A stretch of 64,000 bases of DNA from Mangrovicoccus sp049603835 (lineage in GTDB: Bacteria > Pseudomonadota > Alphaproteobacteria > Rhodobacterales > Rhodobacteraceae). A program made the position numbers and the translations under genes. Positions 33,577 through 42,123 of this stretch are shown piece by piece. Every line of letters begins with the position of its first letter. Within the stretch, counting starts at the first letter, position 1. The stretch spans positions 1 to 64,000 of the forward strand of contig JBMYSZ010000005.1 of assembly GCA_049603835.1 (NCBI GenBank), given 5' to 3'. The notes beneath the pieces are model-generated. The model searched no databases and had not been told where the DNA came from. It saw only the letters and a program-made list of their open reading frames with translations.

Positions 33577-35208
33577 ATGGCAAAACTCATGGTGCATGGG
33601 AAATCTGCGCGCAATCGTTTGGCCCATGGTGTGGCCCGTTTGGCCGCGGCGGTAGAGCCGACTTTGGGCCCCAAAGGTCTGAATGCGATGGTGGACCGCC
33701 CGGTTGGGACGCCGCTGGTCACGCGGGATGGGGTGTCGATTGCCTCGGAAATCGAGCTGAATGACCGGTTTGAGAATATGGGCGCCCAGGTGGTGCGCGA
33801 AGTTTCTATGCAGACCAATGATGTGGCGGGTGACGGCACCACCACCGCGATTGTTCTGGCGAATGCTTTGGTGCAGCGTGGGGTGGATCTGACCGATAAT
33901 GGTGTGCGTCCTGTGGATCTGTGCAAAGGTATCGATCTGGCCGTGGCACGGGTGATCGATGCGATTGATGAGTCCTCGCTTAGCTGTGACGATCATCCCG
34001 AATATCTGACTGCGGTGGCGCGGGTTTCCTCAACTGATCCCAAGCTCGGCGAGCTGGTGGCCGAGGCCTTCCGCCGGGTTGGCCGGGACGGGGTGATCTC
34101 TGCCGATTTTGGTGTGACCATCGAAACCACGATGGAAGTGGTCGAAGGCATGTCCATTGAGCGGGGATATATTTCCCATCATATGGTCACCGACCGGGAA
34201 AATATGGAAGCCGTGCTGCGCAAGCCGTTGATCCTGATGACTGATCAAAAAATCCGGCGCCCGGAGATCTTGGATCAAGCGATTTCCATTGCCGATGCCG
34301 AAGGCCGGCCTTTGATGATCATCGCCGAAGAAATCGCGCCCGAAGTGGTGATCAAGCTGCTGGAAAATGGCGGCGCGGGCAAATATCTGATCGTGCATCC
34401 GCCGGAATATGGCCATTGGCGCACCGCGATGATGGATGATTTGGCCATTCTCACCGGGGGCGAAGTTCTGGCCCGTGATCTTGGTAAAAAGATCGAAAAT
34501 GTCACCCGTGAACAGCTAGGCGGGGCAGAAACGGTGCGGTCACATGCTTCTGGCTCTTCGATCCTGCGGGGCGAAGGCGACCCGGATGCGATCACCGCGC
34601 GGCGCAACCAAGTGCAACGTCAGCATGATGTGGCCCCGCCCAATGTGGAAAAGGACAAGCTGCGCGAGCGTCTGTCCAAACTCACCGGCGGAAGTGCGAT
34701 CATCTATGCGGGCGGTTTCACCCCTGTCGAGCAAAAGCGCACTATCCAACTGATTGAAGACGCGCTTTGTGCGGTACGCGCCGCAGCCGAAGACGGTGTT
34801 GTCGCTGGTGGCGGTACGGCTTTGGCGCAGATCGGGTCTTGCCTGGATACTCTCGACGCAATTGGCGATGTGGCCAAAGGCATTCAGCTGGTCCGTTCGA
34901 TCCTGAACCAGCCGGTGCGCCGGATTGCCCGTAATGCGGGGGCGGATCCGGAAACCATCTCCCAGGCGGTGGCCGAAGGCCCGGCAAGCCATGGCTATAA
35001 CGCGGCAGATGGCACTTTTGGCGACATGTATGAGGCGGGGATCATCGATCCTGCGCGGGTGCCGGCCAGCGCTTTGGTCAATGCCGCGTCAGTCGCAACC
35101 CTGATCCTGACCACCGAAACCCTGATCGGTGATCTGGAAGAGGGCGAAGCTGATCCGACCGAAGGCCCCGCTCGCGGCGGCGGTGCCGAGCTTTTGGGGC
35201 GGGCCTAA
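33577..35208 (+). CDS. mimG: Dedicated GroEL-type chaperonin (MimG-like)
   Basis: 543 residues, full chaperonin length. Hallmarks are VEPTLGPKGLNAMVDRP, NDVAGDGTTTAIVLANAL (ATP site) and GVVAGGGTALAQI. It is more diverged than housekeeping GroEL, ends GGGAELLGRA without the Gly-Gly-Met tail, and has no groES beside it. In mycobacterial mim operons a GroEL-like protein is needed to fold the hydroxylase, which is the likely job here. ATG at 33577 is preceded by AAGGAGGAAG. Confidence 0.93.
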   Translation: MAKLMVHGKSARNRLAHGVARLAAAVEPTLGPKGLNAMVDRPVGTPLVTRDGVSIASEIELNDRFENMGAQVVREVSMQTNDVAGDGTTTAIVLANALVQRGVDLTDNGVRPVDLCKGIDLAVARVIDAIDESSLSCDDHPEYLTAVARVSSTDPKLGELVAEAFRRVGRDGVISADFGVTIETTMEVVEGMSIERGYISHHMVTDRENMEAVLRKPLILMTDQKIRRPEILDQAISIADAEGRPLMIIAEEIAPEVVIKLLENGGAGKYLIVHPPEYGHWRTAMMDDLAILTGGEVLARDLGKKIENVTREQLGGAETVRSHASGSSILRGEGDPDAITARRNQVQRQHDVAPPNVEKDKLRERLSKLTGGSAIIYAGGFTPVEQKRTIQLIEDALCAVRAAAEDGVVAGGGTALAQIGSCLDTLDAIGDVAKGIQLVRSILNQPVRRIARNAGADPETISQAVAEGPASHGYNAADGTFGDMYEAGIIDPARVPASALVNAASVATLILTTETLIGDLEEGEADPTEGPARGGGAELLGRA

Positions 35209-35224
35209 TCCCGAGCGGCCCCAA

Positions 35225-35253
35225 GAGGGACCGGCCCGCGCGGTCGGTCCCTC
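35225..35253 (+). terminator. Intercistronic hairpin between mimG and the alcohol dehydrogenase gene
   Basis: GAGGGACCG (35225-35233) pairs with CGGTCCCTC (35245-35253), 16 bases after the mimG stop; there is no T-run. It resembles the hairpins after mimA and mimD. Confidence 0.6.
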
Positions 35254-35288
35254 GCCAAAAAGCGCGATAGCCATAAAGGACAGAGACA

Positions 35289-36332
35289 ATGCAAGCAGCA
35301 AGACTGTATGAATACGATCCCGAAATGAATGTGGAGCTGAAGATTGAGGAAGTCGCTCCGCCTACAATCACCAGCCCCAATGAGGTGATCGTCAAAGTCG
35401 GTGCGGCCGGCCTTTGCCGCACTGACTTGCATATTATCGAAGGTGTCTGGAAAGACATCATGGATACAACCGGAAATCTGCTGCCCTATGTCATGGGTCA
35501 CGAGAATGCGGGTTGGGTCGAGGATGTGGGCAGCGCCGTGACCTCGGTGAAGCCCGGCGATGCCGTGATCTGCCACCCGCATCGCAGCTGTGGTATTTGC
35601 CTAAATTGCCGCTACGGCCATGACATGTATTGCGATCATGGGCTGTTTCCGGGGCTCGGGTTAGATGGCGGCTTTGCCGAATATTTCAAGACCAATGAAA
35701 GCTCGGTGATCAAGCTCAATACAGGCATCACCCCGCTGGAAGTGGCGCCCATGGCCGATGCGGGCATCACCGCTTATCGCGCGGCTAAAAAGGCAGCGAA
35801 ACTGTTGAACCCTGGTGGCTATGTGCTGCTTTTGGGCATTGGTGGTTTGGGCCATATCGCTTTGCAGGTGCTCAAACATTCCTGCGGCGCGCGTGTCATC
35901 GCGGTGGATCGCGAACCAGCGGCCCAGTTCTTAGCCAAAGAGCTGGGCGCGGATATCGTGCTGGATGGCGGCCCCAATCTGATCGACGAGGTCAAAGACC
36001 TGACCGGCGGCGGTGCTCATGTCGCCATCGATTTCGTGGGCGAACATGGCACGGAAAACACCTGCTGGAAATTGCTGCGCCAAGGCGGCGAGCTGATCAT
36101 GGTTGGCTATGGCGGCACGGTTGAGGTTCCGACGCTGGATCTGGTGGCCAATGAAATCAAGGTCGGTGGCAGCCTTGTGGGCGATTATGTGGAGCTGGTC
36201 GAGCTGATGGAAATGAATGCCGATGGCAAGGTGAAGATGCATCAGACCGAATATAGCCTCGCCAATATCAATCAGGCGATTTCGGACTTCAAAGACCGCA
36301 AATTCACTGGTCGCGGTGTGATTGTTCCCTGA
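35289..36332 (+). CDS. Zinc-dependent alcohol dehydrogenase (MDR family)
   Basis: 347 residues. Catalytic zinc ligands are seen in GLCRTDLH and GHENAG; the structural zinc site is CGICLNCRYGHDMYC; the NAD-binding loop is LLGIGGLGHIALQVL, followed by an Asp (VIAVDRE) that favours NAD over NADP. It is a usual member of propane-oxidation operons, converting the alcohol made by the monooxygenase (for example 2-propanol) to ketone or aldehyde. A strong terminator follows. Confidence 0.92.
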   Translation: MQAARLYEYDPEMNVELKIEEVAPPTITSPNEVIVKVGAAGLCRTDLHIIEGVWKDIMDTTGNLLPYVMGHENAGWVEDVGSAVTSVKPGDAVICHPHRSCGICLNCRYGHDMYCDHGLFPGLGLDGGFAEYFKTNESSVIKLNTGITPLEVAPMADAGITAYRAAKKAAKLLNPGGYVLLLGIGGLGHIALQVLKHSCGARVIAVDREPAAQFLAKELGADIVLDGGPNLIDEVKDLTGGGAHVAIDFVGEHGTENTCWKLLRQGGELIMVGYGGTVEVPTLDLVANEIKVGGSLVGDYVELVELMEMNADGKVKMHQTEYSLANINQAISDFKDRKFTGRGVIVP

Positions 36333-36392
36333 TCCGGCCTTCTCAAGCATCCCTAGGGGTAGTTGCCAAGTCCCTCCAACCTACCCTCAACC

Positions 36393-36434
36393 ACCCTGCG
36401 GCCGGAGCTCTCTGACCGGTCGCAGGGTTTTATT
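36393..36434 (+). terminator. Strong intrinsic terminator after the alcohol dehydrogenase
   Basis: A 13-bp stem with a single G-T pair (36393-36405 with 36416-36428), a 10-base loop, then TTTTATT ending at 36434. It is the best terminator in the region and should end most transcripts that begin at the sigma-54 promoter. Confidence 0.85.
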
Positions 36435-36458
36435 CCAATCTCTTGCCGAGGACCTGTC

Positions 36459-36854
36459 ATGGCCAAAGCAATTCATATGATGATCCGAGTGCTCGACGAA
36501 GCCCGCTCGGTCGCCTTTTACAAAACCGCCTTTGGTCTGGATGTGGCTGGCCGGTTCGAATTCGAGAGTTTCACCTTGGTCTATATGTCCAATGATGAAG
36601 CTGGGTTTGAGCTAGAGCTGACCATCAATCACGGCACCACCCAGGCTTATGAGCTGGGCAATGGCTATGGGCATTTGGCCTTCTGCGTCGAGGATCTCGA
36701 TGCGTGTCATCAGCAGCTTTCGGAGGCCGGGTTTGAGCCGCGCAAAAAGGTTGCCTTTGATCGCGACGGCCAGCCCTTTGCCCGCTTCTTCTTTGTCAAA
36801 GACCCCGATGGCTATGAGATCGAGGTGCTGCAGCGCCTTGGTCGGTTCCATTAA
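36459..36854 (+). CDS. Glyoxalase/VOC-fold protein, lactoylglutathione lyase-like
   Basis: 131 residues, similar to glyoxalase I: IHMMIRVLDEARSVAFYKTAFG at the start, YGHLAFCVEDLDACHQQL in the middle and FVKDPDGYEIEVLQ at the end, giving the H/E metal-ligand pattern. It removes methylglyoxal in the classic pathway; propane or acetone oxidation could generate such aldehydes (acetol to methylglyoxal), so the placement makes sense as detoxification (inference). It lies just past the terminator. GAGGA precedes the ATG. Confidence 0.85.
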   Translation: MAKAIHMMIRVLDEARSVAFYKTAFGLDVAGRFEFESFTLVYMSNDEAGFELELTINHGTTQAYELGNGYGHLAFCVEDLDACHQQLSEAGFEPRKKVAFDRDGQPFARFFFVKDPDGYEIEVLQRLGRFH

Positions 36855-36891
36855 CGCTTCCATTCACTCAGGCCCCCGAAAGGAGGGAGAC

Positions 36892-37416
36892 ATGACCATT
36901 CGCAAGCAAGAACTGACGCGCCGCCAGCTGCTGTCGCAGAGCGCGCTTTTTGGTGCCAGTTTTCTGATCGGCGCTAATTACGTGGCCGGCAAAGCCGAGG
37001 CCGCTAATTGGGCGCTAGAGGTCGAATATCTCAAACCCGAAACCATGGCCACGCTCATACAGATGGCCCGCGATATTTACCCCCATGATCAAGTCTCAGA
37101 CGAATTCTATGCGATTGCCGTCAAGGGCTATGACACGGCCGACGCCGCGCCCGGGATCGAGGCAGGCGTTGCCGCGCTGAATGACGCGGCGCGGGAAATT
37201 GGCTTTGCCCGTTACACCGATATCGGATGGGAGCGCGACCGCGTCACCCTGCTGCGCAGTCTCGAAGACACGGCGTTTTTCCAGCAGATCCGCGGCGGGC
37301 TTGTGACGGGGCTTTATAACCAAAAAGCGGTTTGGCCGATCTTTGGATACGAGGGCGAGAGCTATTCCAAAGGCGGCTATATCGACCGCGGTTTTGACGA
37401 CATCAATTGGCTTTAA
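36892..37416 (+). CDS. Tat-exported small subunit of a GMC dehydrogenase
   Basis: 174 residues with a twin-arginine-type leader (LTRRQLLSQSALFGASFLIG), resembling the small subunit (subunit 3 family) of membrane gluconate-type dehydrogenases. The mature part has LIQMARDIYPHDQVSDEFYAIAVKGYD. It is thought to help fold or export the flavoprotein subunit. GGAGGGAG precedes the ATG, and the GMC gene follows after 14 bases. A cytochrome c subunit, normal in the three-subunit enzymes, is not seen. Confidence 0.75.
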   Translation: MTIRKQELTRRQLLSQSALFGASFLIGANYVAGKAEAANWALEVEYLKPETMATLIQMARDIYPHDQVSDEFYAIAVKGYDTADAAPGIEAGVAALNDAAREIGFARYTDIGWERDRVTLLRSLEDTAFFQQIRGGLVTGLYNQKAVWPIFGYEGESYSKGGYIDRGFDDINWL

Positions 37417-37430
37417 GGGGGGATCGATCC

Positions 37431-39002
37431 ATGGCTGCACCATTTGACCTAAGCGATGACTCCGTTGTCGTCATAATCGGAACCGGCGCCGGGGGCGGGG
37501 TTCTGGCCAATGAGCTGGCACAAAAGGGCGTCTCTGTTGTGGCGCTAGAAGCAGGCGGTCGCTATCTGCCCGAAGACTATATTAGTGATGAGTGGGAAAG
37601 TTTTGGTCAACTCGCCTGGACCGATCCTCGGACCACAAGCGGTGACTGGCGGGTGGCCAAGGATTTCTCGGGCCTGCCGGCGTGGATCGTCAAAGCCGTG
37701 GGCGGGACCACGACCCATTGGGCCGGTGCGTCTTTGCGGTTCCAAGATCATGAATGGAAAGCCAAGACCACCTATGGCGAGGTGGATGGCGCAAATCTGC
37801 TGGACTGGCCGATTGATGGCGCGGAAATGGCGCCTTGGTATGACAAGGCCGAGAAAAAGCTGGGCGTTACGCGGACCAATGGATTTCCAGGGCTGCCGGG
37901 CAATAATAATTACAAAGTGTTTGAGAAAGGCGCCAAAGCGCTTGGCTATCACGAAGTCCATACGGGCCGGATGGCGATCAATTCGGTTGATAATGATGAC
38001 CGCCCCGCATGCCAGCAAACCGGCTTTTGCTTTCAGGGCTGTAAATGGGGAGCCAAATGGTCGGCGGCCTATACGGATATCCCAGCGGGTGAGGCTACGG
38101 GCAATCTAGAAGTTCGCGAACGAGCCCATGTGGCGCGGATCCTGCATGACGCGGCGGGGAAAGTGTCGGGCGTCGAATATTTCGATGCGCAGGGCAATTT
38201 GCAGATGCAAAAAGCCCGTGTGGTTTGCCTGGCGGGCAATTCCTTTGAAAGCCCGCGGCTCTTGCTGAACTCGGCAACAGCTATGTTCCCGCAAGGTCTG
38301 GCCAATAGTTCGGGCCAGGTCGGGCGCAATTATATGCGCCATATGACCGGCTCAGTTTACGCGATCTTTGATAAGCCCGTGCGCATGTGGCGTGGCACGA
38401 CCATGGCCGGGATCATCCAAGACGAAGCCCGCCATGACCCTTCGCGCGGTTTTGTGGGTGGCTATGAAATGGAAACCCTTGGGCTTGGTCTGCCCTTTAT
38501 GGCGGCCTTCTTGGATCCGGGCGCTTGGGGCCGTGAATTTACCACCGCGCTGGATCACTATGAAAATATGGCCGGGATGTGGTTGGTGGGCGAAGACATG
38601 CCGCAAGAAACCAATCGGGTGACCCTGAATAACGAGGTGACGGACCAATATGGGCTTGCGGTGGCGAATGTCCATTTCGACGATCACCCCAATGATATCG
38701 CCATGCGCGATCATGCATATCGTCAGGGCATCGCGGTTTATGAGGCGGTGGGAGCGACCCGAGCCTTCCCGACGCCGCCCTATCCCTCCACCCATAATCT
38801 GGGGACCAATCGCATGTCGGAAAAGGCGAGCGACGGGGTCGTGAACCAGCATGGGCAAAGCCATGACATCGCCAATCTGTTTATTTCGGATGGCAGTCAG
38901 TTCACCACCGGGGCGGCGGAAAACCCAACCCTGACCATTGTGGCGCTGGCAATCCGGCAAGCGGAGTTCATCGCCGGGGAGCTGTCGCGCGGCTCGCTCT
39001 GA
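37431..39002 (+). CDS. GMC-family flavin oxidoreductase (dehydrogenase large subunit)
   Basis: 523 residues. FAD Rossmann motif VIIGTGAGGGVLANELAQKG near the N-terminus, then VGGTTTHWAGASLRF and the C-terminal GMC region with TRAFPTPPYPSTHNLGTNRM and SDGSQFTTGAAENPTLTIVALAIRQA. It is of the gluconate/alcohol dehydrogenase type that works with the small Tat subunit just upstream, in the periplasm. In this context it may oxidise an alcohol or hydroxyketone downstream of the monooxygenase (inference). Confidence 0.88.
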   Translation: MAAPFDLSDDSVVVIIGTGAGGGVLANELAQKGVSVVALEAGGRYLPEDYISDEWESFGQLAWTDPRTTSGDWRVAKDFSGLPAWIVKAVGGTTTHWAGASLRFQDHEWKAKTTYGEVDGANLLDWPIDGAEMAPWYDKAEKKLGVTRTNGFPGLPGNNNYKVFEKGAKALGYHEVHTGRMAINSVDNDDRPACQQTGFCFQGCKWGAKWSAAYTDIPAGEATGNLEVRERAHVARILHDAAGKVSGVEYFDAQGNLQMQKARVVCLAGNSFESPRLLLNSATAMFPQGLANSSGQVGRNYMRHMTGSVYAIFDKPVRMWRGTTMAGIIQDEARHDPSRGFVGGYEMETLGLGLPFMAAFLDPGAWGREFTTALDHYENMAGMWLVGEDMPQETNRVTLNNEVTDQYGLAVANVHFDDHPNDIAMRDHAYRQGIAVYEAVGATRAFPTPPYPSTHNLGTNRMSEKASDGVVNQHGQSHDIANLFISDGSQFTTGAAENPTLTIVALAIRQAEFIAGELSRGSL

Positions 39003-39029
39003 TAACAAATGGTTTCACTAGAATAAACC

Positions 39030-39051
39030 AAAGGCTGCCTTGGCGGCCTTT
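39030..39051 (+). terminator. Hairpin after the GMC gene
   Basis: A 10-bp stem (AAAGGCTGCC with GGCGGCCTTT, one wobble pair) with a 2-base loop, 27 bases after the GMC stop and just before the katG promoter. The stem ends in TTT but no longer T-run follows. Confidence 0.55.
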
Positions 39052-39059
39052 GAATGGTG

Positions 39060-39087
39060 TTGTCCAAATGGATGCGCCACCTATAAT
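39060..39087 (+). promoter_or_regulatory. Sigma-70-type promoter of katG
   Basis: TTGTCC (39060-39065), 16 bases, TATAAT (39082-39087), 25 bases before the katG ATG at 39113. The -10 is perfect; the -35 matches at four of six positions. This suggests katG can be expressed without the sigma-54 operon. Confidence 0.65.
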
Positions 39088-39112
39088 CTGTTCGCATAAG
39101 GGAGAGAGAACC

Positions 39113-41332
39113 ATGGACGGAAATGATATGCGCGGAGCGGGCGGAGGATGCCCTGTTTTGCATGGCGCGACTAATGACGCCGGACGGTCAAATGCGGATT
39201 GGTGGCCCAATCAGCTTAATCTAGGGATCTTGCATCAGCATTCCAAAGCCGCTGATCCAATGCCCGAGGGTTTTGATTATGCCACGGCTTTCAAAGCCTT
39301 GGATCTAGATGCGCTGAAGGCGGATCTGACCGCGCTAATGACCGAAAGCCAGGATTGGTGGCCAGCGGATTACGGCCATTACGGCCCGCTTTTCATCCGC
39401 ATGGCCTGGCATAGTGCCGGGACCTACCGGACCGCAGATGGTCGCGGCGGCGGCTCGACCGGGACTCAGCGCTTTGCGCCGCTGAATTCATGGCCCGATA
39501 ACGGCAATCTGGATAAGGCCCGGCGCCTGCTTTGGCCGATCAAAGAAAAATACGGCAATGCGATTTCCTGGGCCGATCTGATGATCTTGGCAGGCAATGT
39601 CGCTATTGAATCCATGGGCGGCAAGACCTTTGGCTTTGGCGGTGGTCGCGAAGATATCTGGGCCCCGGAAGAAGATATTTATTGGGGCCGGGAAACCGAA
39701 TGGTTGGCCACATCCGATAAGGAAAATAGCCGCTATTCCGGCGATCGTGACCTGGAAAACCCGCTGGCCGCGGTGCAGATGGGCCTGATCTATGTGAATC
39801 CCGAAGGCCCAGACGGAAATCCCGATCCTTTGGCTTCTGGCAAGGATATCCGCGACACTTTTGGCCGCATGGCGATGAATGACGAAGAAACCGTCGCTCT
39901 CGTTGCGGGCGGGCATACCTTTGGCAAGGCGCATGGGGCTGGCAATCCAGAACTGGTCGGTGCCGAACCCGAGGCGGCGCCGCTACAGGCCATGGGCTTT
40001 GGCTGGGCCAATGGGCATAAATCCGGCAAAGGCGTGGACACCACCACATCGGGTATCGAAGGCCCTTGGACGGCCAATCCGATCCAATGGGATAATGGTT
40101 ATTTCGACGTGCTCTTTGGCTATGACTGGGAGCTAACCAAAAGCCCGGCTGGCGCCCATATCTGGCATGCGAAAGAGCTCAAAGACGGCGATCACGCGCC
40201 CGAGGTTGATGGCTCTGGCGCGAAAGTGCCTTTGATGATGACCACCGCTGATATGGCCATGCGCATGGATCCGATCTATGGGCCGATCTCCAAACGCTTC
40301 CACGAAAACCCCGAGGATTTCGCCGAAGCCTTTGCCCGCGCATGGTTCAAGCTGACCCACCGGGATATGGGGCCGAAAGCCTGCTATCTGGGGAAAGAAG
40401 TGCCAAGCGAAGATCTGATCTGGCAAGATCCGGTGCCTGCGGTTGATCACGCGCTGATTGATGACGCGGACGCGGCCAGCCTAAAGGCAACGCTTTTGGG
40501 CACGGATCTGACAGCGGCGGATCTGGTTTGGGCGGCTTGGGCTTCGGCATCCAGCTTCCGCGGGTCTGACCGTCGCGGCGGAGCCAATGGGGCGCGTCTG
40601 CGTCTGGCGCCGCAAAAAGACTGGGAAGCCAATGACCCAGATCGTCTTGCACGGATCTTGGCGGTGATCGAAGGCGTGGCCAATGACTTTAACGGCACTG
40701 CGGCAGGCGGCAAAAAGGTGTCGCTCGCGGATCTGATCGTTCTGGGCGGTAGCGCAGGGATCGAGGCCGCCGCGAAAGAGGCCGGTCTTGATGTCTCTGT
40801 GCCTGTCATCCCTGGCCGGACCGATGCGAGCCAAGAGCAAACCGATGCGGAATCCTTTGAACCGATGGAGCCGATTGCCGATGGGTTCCGAAATTTCGAA
40901 AAGGCGCAATATTCCGTTCCGGCCGAAGCTCTGCTGGTGGACAAAGCTCAGTTGCTGGGCCTAAGCGCGCCAGAGATGACGGCTCTGGTCGGGGGGCTGC
41001 GCAGCATCGGTGCCACTCATCACGGCTCGGATGTGGGTGTGCTGACGGATCGTCCAGGTACGCTGAGCACCGATTTCTTTGTCAATATCCTGGATATGGG
41101 CATTGAATGGAGCCCGGCCACCGACGCAGAGCGGGTTTTTGACGGTCTTGACCGCGCGAGCGGTGCTAAGAAATGGACTGCCTCGCGGGTGGATCTGGTC
41201 TTTGGCTCTAACTCGCAATTGCGGGCCTTGGCCGAAGTTTATGCTGGCAAAGACAATACAGACCTCTTCGTCAAAACCTTTGTCACTGCCTGGTGCAAAG
41301 TAATGAATGCCGACCGTTTTGACCTGAACTAA
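39113..41332 (+). CDS. katG: Catalase-peroxidase
   Basis: 739 residues, the full two-domain KatG. The haem pocket is visible as IRMAWHSAGTYR (distal Arg, Trp, His) and LVAGGHTFGKAHGAG (proximal His). The covalent adduct residues are in place, with Tyr in MGLIYVNPEGP and Met in LQAMGFGW. The C-terminal domain starts near residue 430. It destroys hydrogen peroxide, which uncoupled monooxygenase or flavoenzyme turnover would produce; its position within the island supports that role (inference). It has its own promoter and a hairpin end. ATG at 39113 is preceded by GGGAGAGAG. Confidence 0.96.
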   Translation: MDGNDMRGAGGGCPVLHGATNDAGRSNADWWPNQLNLGILHQHSKAADPMPEGFDYATAFKALDLDALKADLTALMTESQDWWPADYGHYGPLFIRMAWHSAGTYRTADGRGGGSTGTQRFAPLNSWPDNGNLDKARRLLWPIKEKYGNAISWADLMILAGNVAIESMGGKTFGFGGGREDIWAPEEDIYWGRETEWLATSDKENSRYSGDRDLENPLAAVQMGLIYVNPEGPDGNPDPLASGKDIRDTFGRMAMNDEETVALVAGGHTFGKAHGAGNPELVGAEPEAAPLQAMGFGWANGHKSGKGVDTTTSGIEGPWTANPIQWDNGYFDVLFGYDWELTKSPAGAHIWHAKELKDGDHAPEVDGSGAKVPLMMTTADMAMRMDPIYGPISKRFHENPEDFAEAFARAWFKLTHRDMGPKACYLGKEVPSEDLIWQDPVPAVDHALIDDADAASLKATLLGTDLTAADLVWAAWASASSFRGSDRRGGANGARLRLAPQKDWEANDPDRLARILAVIEGVANDFNGTAAGGKKVSLADLIVLGGSAGIEAAAKEAGLDVSVPVIPGRTDASQEQTDAESFEPMEPIADGFRNFEKAQYSVPAEALLVDKAQLLGLSAPEMTALVGGLRSIGATHHGSDVGVLTDRPGTLSTDFFVNILDMGIEWSPATDAERVFDGLDRASGAKKWTASRVDLVFGSNSQLRALAEVYAGKDNTDLFVKTFVTAWCKVMNADRFDLN

Positions 41333-41382
41333 GCCTTTTCAGGGTAGTTCACCGAAGAAATGTGATCAGTTTCTGAACACTG

Positions 41383-41406
41383 CACTGGCCGATCCGTCGG
41401 CCAGTG
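41383..41406 (+). terminator. Hairpin after katG
   Basis: CACTGGCCGA (41383-41392) pairs perfectly with TCGGCCAGTG (41397-41406) with a 4-base loop, 50 bases after katG. No T-run. A second small hairpin GAGCAA/TTGCTC lies at 41487-41502. The remaining gap to 41591 is otherwise empty. Confidence 0.65.
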
Positions 41407-41591
41407 GACCCAATGCGGCACCCCCCTAGACATCTGACAGTTCTGGGAAAACTCCGCCGAAGGGGATGCGTAGCCTTCGACGCGCTGAGCAAGTCATTGC
41501 TCAAAACGGATCAAAGCGAAGTTTTCAAAACGACTAAAGAATTGGCATCACGCATTCCGTTATGTTAACACATTCCAGGGAGGAAAGACTG

Positions 41592-42080
41592 GTGGATATA
41601 TTTTCGAAACGCGAAGGCCCGCGTCTCGAAGACGTCAAGGCACGGCGGCTTCTGTCCGAGAATTCCGGCACAATCCGGAAACTCGCCGATCAAATCAGCA
41701 ATGGCGGTTTCAGTCGCATGCGCGCCGAAGAAGCGCAGCGGCGGCAAAAGCCGAAACCCGAAGGCCTGATCATACATGATCTAAAGGCCCGTGGGTCAGT
41801 TAGCGCAGCCCAGCCCTATGTCAAAGTCAGTGTCAATAATCGCGTGGTTTTGGTCGATAAAACCTCTGGCAAGCAGATGCTTTTCCTGGGCGAGATCCGG
41901 GGAAATTTTCTGTCTAAGCGGTTTGTTTTGGCGACCAAGGATAACGGATTTCTATCGCCTTTGGACAGCGAGACTGTGGCACTGATCGGTCATTTGGAAA
42001 ATGCCGATCTGACCGATGACTTCACCGAAAAAGACCTGGCGCAAACACTCGAAACATTACTGATCAACGAAGAAGAGTGA
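41592..42080 (+). CDS. Hypothetical protein next to the monooxygenase regulator
   Basis: 162 residues starting from GTG at 41592, chosen because GGGAGGAAAG precedes it; an upstream ATG at 41562 lacks such a site. The N-terminal half is basic and helical (EDVKARRLLSENSGTIRKLADQISNGGF), the C-terminal half strand-rich (YVKVSVNNRVVLVDKTSGKQMLFLGEI) and then acidic. Family not recognised. It probably shares a transcript with the activator gene 44 bases downstream. Confidence 0.6.
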   Translation: MDIFSKREGPRLEDVKARRLLSENSGTIRKLADQISNGGFSRMRAEEAQRRQKPKPEGLIIHDLKARGSVSAAQPYVKVSVNNRVVLVDKTSGKQMLFLGEIRGNFLSKRFVLATKDNGFLSPLDSETVALIGHLENADLTDDFTEKDLAQTLETLLINEEE

Positions 42081-42123
42081 CCGCTTGGGCTAAATTTTCC
42101 CATAGAGACGCAAAGGAAACAGA

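Noticed and set aside
41542..41560. Possible sigma-54 promoter before the gene at 41592
   Set aside because: TTGGCA is present, but the -12 GC at the required 10-base spacing is TC, so the element is incomplete.
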